A stretch of 17,874 bases of DNA from contig MVPZ01000060.1 in assembly GCA_002067045.1 (NCBI GenBank), positions 1-17,874 of the forward strand, given 5' to 3'. The notes under the pieces are model-generated. The model made no database searches, had not been told where the DNA came from, and was given only the letters and a program-made list of their open reading frames with translations. This stretch comes from Methanomassiliicoccales archaeon PtaB.Bin134. Its GTDB lineage: Archaea > Thermoplasmatota > Thermoplasmata > Methanomassiliicoccales > UBA472. The position numbers were made by a program, and so were the translations under genes. The number at the start of each line of letters is the position of its first letter. Positions within the stretch are counted from its first letter, which is position 1. Shown here piece by piece: positions 12,531 through 17,874 of this stretch.

Positions 12531-13352
12531 ATGACCGAGGAGAACGCCAGTGGGATTGACAAGGCCTTGGAGCTTCTGAACAAGCCCCTGGTCAAGAACA
12601 CGCTAGTCACCGTGTTCTCGCTCGGCATGTTCGTGGTGACCTGGTGGGCGGTGGCCATCTGGGCTGACCTGCCATACCTGCCCACCCCCCCGGAGGTCCT
12701 GGACGCCCTGGTGTGGTCGTTCGAGTTCCCGGACCCCAACCTGGGGACCACCATGTGGCAGAACATCTACGCCTCGCTGCAGCGCTTCATACTCGGTTTC
12801 CTGCTGGCCCTGGTGGTGGCCGTGCCCTTGGGCCTGGCCATGGGATACTCCAAGCTATTCGACCTGGTGGCCAAGCCGGTGGTCGAGGTGTTCCGGCCCA
12901 TACCGCCCATAGCATGGGTGCCGTTCTTCATCGCCGTGTTCCTCTACTTCTGGGGACCGGTGATGGTCATATTCATAGGGGTCCTGTTCCCGCTGCTGTC
13001 CAACATCTACTTCGGAGTGAAGAGCGTCGAGCCCATCCTGCTGGATGCGGCCAGGACCCAGGGGGCGTCCAGGCTGCAGCTGTTCACCAAGGTGGTGTTC
13101 CCCTACACCGTCCCGTTCCTGATGACCGGGATCCGGATAGGCATGGGCATCGGATGGATGTGCATCGTGGCCGCGGAGATGATCGGCGGCGTGGGCGGCG
13201 GTATCGGCATGTACATCGACCTGCAGGCCAGACTGGGGTGGTACGACCGGATGTTCGCCGGCATGATAGTGATCGCCCTGCTCGGGATATCCACCACGGG
13301 CATCATGCAATACTTTGAGAACCTTACCAACCGCAGGATGGGAGTGTCATGA
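12531..13352 (+). CDS. ABC importer permease (SsuC/TauC/NrtB type)
   Basis: 273 residues from ATG 12531; a GTG at 12519 is in frame but fits the promoter and the GAGG site (12521-12524) less well. It has about six membrane helices: one near residues 23-45, then several from the YASLQRFILGFLLALVVAVP segment to the end. The cytoplasmic EAA loop that contacts the ATPase is clear (LLDAARTQGASRLQLFTKVV, followed by FPYTVP), as is the VFRPIPPIAWVPFFIAVF motif that marks the SsuC/TauC group. It forms the membrane channel of the importer. Its stop overlaps the ATPase start by 4 bp (ATGA), giving tight coupling. Confidence 0.93.
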   Translation: MTEENASGIDKALELLNKPLVKNTLVTVFSLGMFVVTWWAVAIWADLPYLPTPPEVLDALVWSFEFPDPNLGTTMWQNIYASLQRFILGFLLALVVAVPLGLAMGYSKLFDLVAKPVVEVFRPIPPIAWVPFFIAVFLYFWGPVMVIFIGVLFPLLSNIYFGVKSVEPILLDAARTQGASRLQLFTKVVFPYTVPFLMTGIRIGMGIGWMCIVAAEMIGGVGGGIGMYIDLQARLGWYDRMFAGMIVIALLGISTTGIMQYFENLTNRRMGVS

Positions 13353-14107
13353 TACTGGAGATCAAGGACCTCAAGAAGTCCTTCCCCAAGAAGAAGGGCG
13401 AGATGGTGGCCATCGCCGATTTCGACCTGAACGTCGAGGAGGGCGAGTTCCTGTGCATCCTGGGGCCATCCGGATGCGGGAAGACCACCATACTGCGCAT
13501 CATCGCCGGGCTGGAATCCCAGACCACCGGGAAGATACTTCTCAATGGAAAGGAGATAGCCGGACCTGGTTCCGACCGCGGCATGGTCTTCCAGGAGTTC
13601 GCCCTGTTCCCCTGGAGGACGGTGAGGAGGAACGTGGAGTTCGGCCTGGAGCTGAAGGGGGTATCGGCCGAGGAGCGGCACGAGAGGACCCAGAGATACA
13701 TCGACCTGGTGGGCCTGAAGGGATTCGAGGACTACCACCCGTACCAGCTCTCCGGAGGGATGAAGCAGAGGGTGGGCATCGCCCGCGCCCTGGCCAACGA
13801 GCCGGCCATCCTGTTGATGGATGAGCCCTTCGGGGCCCTGGACGCCCAGACCCGCAACCTGATGCAGAAGGAGCTGCTGCGCATCTGGAGCGAGACCCGG
13901 AAGACCGTGATCTTCATCACCCACTCGGTGGACGAGGCCGTTTTCCTGGCCGACCGCATCGTGGTGATGACCGCCAGGCCCAGCAGCATCGGGGAGATCT
14001 ACGAGATAAAATGGCCGAGGCCGCGCGATCGGGCCTCCCCGGAGTTCGCCGCGCTCAGGAAGCAGATCCTGGCCCAGCTGGAGAGCATGGTGAAGGTCGA
14101 GGACTGA
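13349..14107 (+). CDS. ABC importer ATPase (SsuB/TauB/NrtD type)
   Basis: 252 residues with all ATPase motifs: Walker A GPSGCGKTT (39-47), Q-loop Gln82 in VFQEFALFPW, signature LSGGMKQR (134-141), Walker B ILLMDEP with Glu159, D-loop GALD, and switch His192 in FITHSVDEA. The FPWRTVRRNVEFGL stretch is typical of the nitrate/sulfonate/taurine branch. It energises uptake through the permease encoded just upstream. The ATG overlaps the permease stop by 4 bp. It ends tail to tail with the next minus-strand gene with no bases between the two stop codons, so any terminator must lie inside the neighbouring coding sequence. Confidence 0.95.
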   Translation: MILEIKDLKKSFPKKKGEMVAIADFDLNVEEGEFLCILGPSGCGKTTILRIIAGLESQTTGKILLNGKEIAGPGSDRGMVFQEFALFPWRTVRRNVEFGLELKGVSAEERHERTQRYIDLVGLKGFEDYHPYQLSGGMKQRVGIARALANEPAILLMDEPFGALDAQTRNLMQKELLRIWSETRKTVIFITHSVDEAVFLADRIVVMTARPSSIGEIYEIKWPRPRDRASPEFAALRKQILAQLESMVKVED

Positions 14108-14629
14108 TCACAGCACCTTGGACACGGCGACCTCGATGGCCCGCACCATGCTGTCCTTGGGGACCACCACGGACACCGGGATGCGGACTATCTGCTCCAC
14201 GGTGGGCGCCACTATCGGGGCGCAGACCAGCGCCAAAGCGCCGTCCCTTTCCGCCTTCACCGCGGCGATGATGGCGTCCTCCATGGTTCCGGCCGGGTAC
14301 TCCTTCACGCGCACGTTGCGCTCGCCGACCTTCATCATCCTCTCCTCGATCTTGTTGAGGACCGGCCGGGAGGCGATGACCGCTATGAACTCGCCGCCAG
14401 GATAGGCATCCAGCTTCCTTACGCCCTTGATGACCGCCCTGACGGTCCTCAGGTTCGGCTCCCGCCGCTCCTGCAGTATCTTGTAGATGGTGCTTGGAGA
14501 GAGCCCGGTCCTCTCGCAGAAGTCCGGCACGGATATCTTCAGCTCCTCCTCCAGGATGTGCCGGAGAGCCTCCCGGAAACCCTCCTCGCTGCGGAGGATC
14601 CCGGAGACCAGCTCCTCCACCATGCTCAT
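14108..14629 (-). CDS. XRE-type HTH regulator with C-terminal sensor-like domain
   Basis: 173 residues. An XRE helix-turn-helix is seen at about 32-62 (ISVPDFCERTGLSPSTIYKI then LQERREPNLRTV). From about 80 a Rossmann-like alternation follows (EFIAVIASRPVL, VRVKEYPAGTMEDAIIAAV, ALALVCAPIVAPTVEQIV, IPVSVVVPKDSMVRAIEVA), reminiscent of the PrpR N-terminal sensor fold, though I cannot confirm it. It may bind a small ligand and act as a repressor. A second ATG lies two codons in. The start is 4 bp after the stop of the thioredoxin reductase gene, and AAGGAGTGAT serves as ribosome-binding site, so it is probably in the same transcript. Target genes are unknown. Confidence 0.8.
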   Translation of the reverse strand: MSMVEELVSGILRSEEGFREALRHILEEELKISVPDFCERTGLSPSTIYKILQERREPNLRTVRAVIKGVRKLDAYPGGEFIAVIASRPVLNKIEERMMKVGERNVRVKEYPAGTMEDAIIAAVKAERDGALALVCAPIVAPTVEQIVRIPVSVVVPKDSMVRAIEVAVSKVL

Positions 14630-14633
14630 GCCA

Positions 14634-15530
14634 TCACTCCTTCTCTTTGCGCACGAAGGCGGCCGCGGAGAGCCCGGCCACGCAGCCCTCGCCCACAGCC
14701 TTGGCCAGCTGCCATGGGAGTCCTGTCACATCCCCGCAGGCGAATACGCCTGGGGTCTCCGTGGCGCAATGCCGGTCCACGGCGATGTAACCGTTCTCGT
14801 CAGGGAATATGTTGACCTCCATGGCCAGGTCGGCCACCCCCTTGGCCCCCATCTCTATGAACACCCCGTCCAGCACCAGGTCCCGGCCGTTGTCCAGGGT
14901 CATGCCCCGCACCACCTGATCGCCGTGTATCCTGGTCGGCCAGGCCTGCACCATCTCGATGTCCGTCCCCTTCACCTTGGCCGTCAGCTCCGGGGAGGCC
15001 TTGAACTCCCTGGCCACCCAGTAGACCCTGGAGGCGTACTCCCTCAGCAGCAGAGCTGCTGACGCGGCCATGCTGGCATCGCCGAGAACGGCCACGGTCT
15101 TCTTCTTGAAGAAGTTGCAGTCGCAGGTGGCGCAGTAGGAGACCCCCAGCCCGTGGAACTCCTTCTCCCCCTCCACGTTGAGCTTCTTGCGGGATATCCC
15201 CGGGGCCAGCACCAGCGCCTTTGCGTTCAGTTCCTTGAGCGATTCGGTCTTGAGCCGGAAGCCCCCATCCTGCATCTCTATGGTCAGCAGGTCCTCCTCG
15301 AGAAGCTGCGCGCCGAACTCCCTGGCGGCATCGGCGGATATCTGCAGCATCTCCGCGCCCTTCATGGAGCGCACGCCGAAGTAGTTCTCTATGTCCGCCC
15401 GGCCCAGGGCGCTGTTGCCGGGCCTTCCGAGCACGCAGACCTTGACCTTCTTGCGGGCGGCGTGGATGGCCGCCTGGAGCCCCGCAGGACCGGCTCCCAC
15501 GATCGCCACATCGAAATCGCTCGTCATCAT
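14634..15530 (-). CDS. trxB: Thioredoxin reductase-like FAD enzyme lacking the usual NADPH motifs
   Basis: 298 residues. FAD sites are GAGPAG (12-17) and the late VFACGDVTGLPWQLAKAVGE. The redox pair is CATC (C133, C136), followed by Asp-Cys where the family usually has Asp-Gly. The pyridine-nucleotide domain differs from the norm: VLGDASMAASAALLL replaces the GGGxSA-type loop, and YWVAREFKAS stands where HRRxxxR binds the NADPH phosphate. A similar loss is known in the Thermoplasma acidophilum enzyme, which does not use NADPH, and some methanogen relatives take electrons from reduced F420. The electron donor here is open. Two ATGs start the gene; a TATA box 24 bp upstream favours the first, leaderless. 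The thioredoxin gene lies 55 bp upstream on the same strand and is the likely partner. Confidence 0.9.
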   Translation of the reverse strand: MMTSDFDVAIVGAGPAGLQAAIHAARKKVKVCVLGRPGNSALGRADIENYFGVRSMKGAEMLQISADAAREFGAQLLEEDLLTIEMQDGGFRLKTESLKELNAKALVLAPGISRKKLNVEGEKEFHGLGVSYCATCDCNFFKKKTVAVLGDASMAASAALLLREYASRVYWVAREFKASPELTAKVKGTDIEMVQAWPTRIHGDQVVRGMTLDNGRDLVLDGVFIEMGAKGVADLAMEVNIFPDENGYIAVDRHCATETPGVFACGDVTGLPWQLAKAVGEGCVAGLSAAAFVRKEKE

Positions 15531-15549
15531 GAGCTAATAAAAATGGAAG

Positions 15550-15564
15550 GATTAAACGGTTTGG
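15550..15564 (-). promoter_or_regulatory. BRE/TATA promoter of the thioredoxin reductase gene
   Basis: On the minus strand CCAAACCGTTTAATC is centred about 24-26 bp before the ATG at 15530, predicting a leaderless mRNA. A second AT-rich run (TTTTTATTAG) lies too close to the start to be the TATA box. Confidence 0.5.
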
Positions 15565-15585
15565 AAAAGGGGTTTCGATACCTTG

Positions 15586-15990
15586 TCAGAGGTACTTGGA
15601 GAACTTCTGGCGCATGAAGTCCTTGTTGCCAGCTCCGACAATGCGGTCCGCCTGCACCCCGTTCTTGAACACCAGCATGGTCGGTATGGCGGTGATGTTG
15701 AACTTCATGGGGGTGCTCTCGTTCTCGTCGGTGTTCATCTTGCCGAACTTGATCTTACCCTCGAACTCCTCTGCCAGCTGCTCAATTATCGGGGAGAGCA
15801 TGCGGCAAGGACCGCACCAGGGAGCCCAGCAGTCCACTATGACCAACGGCGCGCTCTTGACAAATTCCTCGAAAGTGCTGTCTTTGACCTCGGTTACTCC
15901 GGACAATTTCTTCACTCCTGTATCCTTGCTTTGACCCACCAATGCTTCTAATTTGCGCCTCCTGATCTCGGCAAGCTCTTCGTCAGCCAT
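15586..15990 (-). CDS. trxA: Thioredoxin with N-terminal charged helix
   Basis: 134 residues from ATG 15990. The thioredoxin active site is WCGPC in CWAPWCGPCRM, and the cis-Pro loop is in ITAIPTMLVFKNG. About 35 extra residues precede the fold, starting MADEELAEIRRRKLEALVGQ, a charged helix. Thioredoxin reduces protein disulfides in the cytosol and here should be recharged by the neighbouring reductase. The frame extends to an ATG at 16005, but GAGGT seven bases before 15990 favours the shorter start. The gene has its own TATA box (16049-16059) with a leader of about 38 bases, and diverges from the second PRC-barrel gene. Confidence 0.93.
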   Translation of the reverse strand: MADEELAEIRRRKLEALVGQSKDTGVKKLSGVTEVKDSTFEEFVKSAPLVIVDCWAPWCGPCRMLSPIIEQLAEEFEGKIKFGKMNTDENESTPMKFNITAIPTMLVFKNGVQADRIVGAGNKDFMRQKFSKYL

Positions 15991-16048
15991 AGGAGGACCT
16001 CGCATCGCGGTTGTGCATCGCTATTACAAAACCGTATTGATGTTCATC

Positions 16049-16064
16049 GGTATTTAACCTTTTA
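16049..16064 (-). promoter_or_regulatory. BRE/TATA promoter of thioredoxin
   Basis: The minus strand reads AAAAGGTTAAATACC. Start predicted near 16028, so the transcript has a leader of roughly 38 bases before ATG 15990, in keeping with its ribosome-binding site. Confidence 0.5.
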
Positions 16065-16104
16065 CACAATCCTTCCTGGTCGACGAATTTTCACCGCCGG
16101 CAGA

Positions 16105-16145
16105 GGGGCGGCGCCCGGTGCCCCCTTGGCCCTGCCTGGGCAGGG
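16105..16145. other. GC-rich inverted repeats in the divergent spacer
   Basis: Two inverted repeats stand close together between the thioredoxin and PRC-barrel promoters: GGGGC (16105-16109) with GCCCC (16120-16124), and CCCTGC with GCAGGG (16130-16145) around a 4-base loop. Neither is followed by a T run in either direction, so they do not look like terminators. They could be regulator sites or DNA structure. Confidence 0.4.
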
Positions 16146-16151
16146 AGCCGG

Positions 16152-16167
16152 ATAACCTTTTTAATAG
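16152..16167 (+). promoter_or_regulatory. TATA promoter of the second PRC-barrel gene
   Basis: ATAACCTTTTTAATAG gives a predicted start near 16188, about 10 bases before the ATG at 16198; AAGGGTG just before the ATG may serve as ribosome-binding site. Confidence 0.5.
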
Positions 16168-16197
16168 GGGACGGCGATATCTGACAAGGGTGCGCCG

Positions 16198-16470
16198 ATG
16201 TTAGAGGAGGCTTCTGAGCTCGTAGGGATGCAGGTCTACACGCCCAACGGGGTGTTCCTGGGCAACGTGAACAATTTGGTCATCGATGTGGAAAGCCGGA
16301 AGGTCGACGGCCTCTTCATAAGCGAGTCCAACCCCCTGCTGGTGGAGGATTCCAAGGCGGTCAACGTCCCCTTCCGCTGGATCCAGGCCATCGGTGACGT
16401 CGTGCTGCTGAAGTACTTCCCCAAGAGGGTCTCCGCCCGGCGCCCGGCCTCCAAGCCCGCCGAGGCCTGA
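16198..16470 (+). CDS. Second single-domain PRC-barrel protein
   Basis: 90 residues. The PRC-barrel spans nearly the whole protein: ASELVGMQVYTPNGVFLGNV, NNLVIDVESRKVDGLFISES, then VNVPFRWIQAIGDVVLLKYF, with a basic tail KRVSARRPASKP. It shares the layout of the protein at 5148-5390 but little sequence. No signal peptide; cytosolic. It has its own TATA box and diverges from thioredoxin. The Arg/Lys-rich tail could touch nucleic acid or membrane. Possible relatives include the archaeal CdpB cell-division proteins, not shown here. A gamma-carbonic-anhydrase-like gene follows, with its own promoter. Confidence 0.85.
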   Translation: MLEEASELVGMQVYTPNGVFLGNVNNLVIDVESRKVDGLFISESNPLLVEDSKAVNVPFRWIQAIGDVVLLKYFPKRVSARRPASKPAEA

Positions 16471-16474
16471 GGCC

Positions 16475-16487
16475 AAGCTATTTTTTC
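16475..16487 (+). promoter_or_regulatory. TATA promoter of the gamma-carbonic-anhydrase-like gene
   Basis: AAGCTATTTTTTC is centred about 27 bp before the ATG at 16509, predicting a leaderless start and favouring that ATG over the upstream in-frame GTG at 16494. Confidence 0.45.
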
Positions 16488-16508
16488 ATTCCCGTGCATA
16501 ACCTCAGC

Positions 16509-17006
16509 ATGCCTGAGCGAAAGATCTACGTGGACCCTGCTGCGGTGATCATCGGGGACGTTCAGCTGGATGAGGGGGTCTCCATCTGGCCCACTGCGGT
16601 CTTGCGGGGGGACGCCAACAAGGTGCGCATCGGGGCCGACACCAATGTTCAGGAGGGAGTGGTGATCCATACAAGCCATGATTTTCCCAGCGTCATAGGA
16701 CGCATGGTGACCGTGGGCCATGGAGCGGTCATAAACGGGGCGGTGGTGGGGGACCGGTGCATAATCGGCATCAACTCCACCATCCTTGACGGCGCGGTGA
16801 TCGGTGACGAGTGCATAATAGGGGCCAACGCCCTGGTCACCAGCATGACCGAGATACCCCCGCGCTCGGTGGTGATGGGGCTGCCGGGGAAGGTGGTCCG
16901 GCACAACGACATGAGCATACGGGAGAAGGCCGAGCGCAGCGCCCTGAGCTACGCGGAGCTGAAGGACCAGTACCTGCAGGGGCGCTTTCCCAGGCGTCTT
17001 ATCTGA
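16509..17006 (+). CDS. Gamma-carbonic-anhydrase-like hexapeptide protein with one zinc His replaced by Asn
   Basis: 165 residues forming a left-handed beta-helix, ending in a helix (DMSIREKAERSALSYAELKD). Family residues are present: Arg33 and Asp35 in VLRGDANKVRIG, Asn46 and Gln48 in TNVQEGVVIH, His54 and His71. The third zinc ligand, expected in H-G-A-V-I-H, is Asn76 (HGAVING). True gamma-CA enzymes (Cam) use three His to hold the metal that hydrates CO2, so activity is doubtful. YrdA/PaaY-type relatives are alternatives with unknown or acyl-related roles. The start at ATG 16509 matches a leaderless TATA spacing; an upstream GTG would add five residues. It is followed by two membrane-protein genes. 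Confidence 0.87.
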   Translation: MPERKIYVDPAAVIIGDVQLDEGVSIWPTAVLRGDANKVRIGADTNVQEGVVIHTSHDFPSVIGRMVTVGHGAVINGAVVGDRCIIGINSTILDGAVIGDECIIGANALVTSMTEIPPRSVVMGLPGKVVRHNDMSIREKAERSALSYAELKDQYLQGRFPRRLI

Positions 17007-17057
17007 GGCGGCCTGGGGAATCCATATGATGGTGTTCACGCATTCACCCCGGTAACC

Positions 17058-17639
17058 ATGTGGAGGAGCGGTTTCCGGGCCTGGTTCTACTTCAGCGTCG
17101 CCGCGGCGCTGCTGGTCAGCGTGAGCACCAGGGACGTCCAATGGCTGACGCTGGAGGCGGGCATCATAGCGGCCATACTGGGACGCTATCCCCTGTTCGA
17201 CCAGCCGGAGGAGCCGAAGCTGCAGCGCCCCCTCACGGTCTTCATGGTCTTCCCGTTCACCACGTATGTGCTGCTGCACCTGGTGGGCCGCGGGGACATC
17301 GTGGCCCTGGGCCTGCTCAGGGAGTTAGTCACCATGATGGCAACCCTGCTGATGTGCCTGTTCCTCATCATGATACTGGTGAAACGCACCAGTTTCCACA
17401 TGAACTACCGATTCGTCCTGGGACTGGCCACCGTGGCCGCCATCTCCCAGGCCTCCCTTTTCGCAATTCTGGCCGCCACCTATCAGATGATGGAGGGCGC
17501 GGAGGTCTCCAACGGGGAGCTGATGCGCTCGCTCGTCGGGATACTGGCGTTCGGCCTCCTGGCCGGGGCGCTGTTCAAGAGGGACATGCGCAGGATGGAC
17601 TACCAGGACATACTGATGGTCCCGGAGGAGGCCCGATGA
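17058..17639 (+). CDS. Uncharacterised multi-spanning membrane protein
   Basis: 193 residues, not recognised. It is strongly hydrophobic, with about five or six membrane helices: near 9-25, 31-43, 60-78, 88-108, 118-140 and 155-173. Loops carry Arg/Lys (VKRTSFHMNYRF, FKRDMRRMDYQD), which suggests those sides are cytoplasmic. The stop overlaps the next start by 4 bp (ATGA), so the two membrane proteins are co-translated and may form a complex. Only a weak AT-rich element (CCATATGAT, near 17023) stands upstream. No known catalytic or transport motif is visible. Confidence 0.75.
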   Translation: MWRSGFRAWFYFSVAAALLVSVSTRDVQWLTLEAGIIAAILGRYPLFDQPEEPKLQRPLTVFMVFPFTTYVLLHLVGRGDIVALGLLRELVTMMATLLMCLFLIMILVKRTSFHMNYRFVLGLATVAAISQASLFAILAATYQMMEGAEVSNGELMRSLVGILAFGLLAGALFKRDMRRMDYQDILMVPEEAR

Positions 17640-17874
17640 AGGTCCGCAGGGAGACCCTGGCCGTGCTCATCGCCTCGGAGGCCCTGCTGGCGGCCATGGG
17701 GGCCATTGCCGCCGGAGGCGGAATGCGTTACCCGGGCACAGCGGCCGCCATGGGCGCCCTGGTCATGGCCCTCCCGTACGTGCTGGAGCGGGCGGGGTGG
17801 GTCAGATTGCCCGTGTTCGTTCAGGCCTGGGCCTCCATGGCCATAGGCCTGCACACCTTCGGGCTGGTGTGGGG
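17636..17874 (+). CDS. Membrane protein, N-terminal fragment (possibly DUF2238/YjdF-like), cut by window edge
   Basis: 79 residues are visible, with membrane helices near 7-27, 34-50 and 58-79. The stretch LPYVLERAGWVRLPVFVQAW followed by a helix ending LHTFGLVWG resembles the middle of DUF2238/YjdF-type integral membrane proteins, whose next motif would be expected to the right of the window; this is a tentative call. The start overlaps the previous membrane-protein gene by 4 bp, so both are in one operon. Function unknown. Confidence 0.65.
   Translation, partial: MKVRRETLAVLIASEALLAAMGAIAAGGGMRYPGTAAAMGALVMALPYVLERAGWVRLPVFVQAWASMAIGLHTFGLVW

Noticed and set aside
1..17874. CRISPR arrays, tRNA/rRNA genes, insertion sequences, integrase or toxin-antitoxin genes
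   Set aside because: No regularly spaced repeats, no cloverleaf-like sequence in the spacers and no transposase or integrase motif were seen on either strand.

Overview
The window reads as a slice of a GC-rich archaeal chromosome. Support for this comes from a full-length two-ring Cdc48 AAA ATPase, an archaeal-type Elp3, a DUF89 protein of the AF1104 type, single-domain PRC-barrel proteins, and BRE/TATA promoters placed so that several genes would be leaderless. My best guess is a Thermoplasmata relative, possibly Methanomassiliicoccales. That is an inference from gene style; there is no rRNA or methanogenesis gene here to prove it.

Left part (1-5390): the start of an EamA transporter (minus strand, cut by the window edge); a tightly spaced minus-strand pair, a sugar-phosphate nucleotidylyltransferase with a beta-helix tail and a DUF89 metal-dependent phosphatase; then, diverging from DUF89, cdc48 followed by a Cys-rich protein and a PRC-barrel protein.

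Middle (5439-11134): a six-gene minus-strand run. In transcription order these are a winged-helix regulator, a small beta-rich protein, elp3, a zinc-ribbon helical-repeat protein, a long TPR protein with a degenerate nuclease-like N-terminus, and a short TPR protein. Most junctions overlap or nearly touch, so the run looks like one tRNA-modification-linked operon, possibly with an internal promoter before the zinc-ribbon gene.

Right (11135-14107): a plus-strand ABC importer of the SsuABC/TauABC/NrtABC type (binding protein, permease, ATPase). The binding protein is the most unusual item. The C-terminal lobe comes first after the membrane anchor and the N-terminal lobe comes last, so the gene looks like a natural circular permutation.

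Far right (14108-17874): an HTH regulator with a C-terminal sensor-like domain and a thioredoxin reductase that seems to lack the NADPH-binding motifs, with a thioredoxin just upstream, all on the minus strand. Diverging from thioredoxin are a second PRC-barrel protein, a gamma-carbonic-anhydrase-like protein in which one of the three zinc histidines is Asn, and two overlapping membrane-protein genes, the last cut by the window edge.

There are no tRNA or rRNA genes, CRISPR arrays, insertion sequences or integrase genes that I can see. The longest gene-free stretches are about 230 bp (11135-11362) and about 207 bp (15991-16197). Both are divergent promoter regions.
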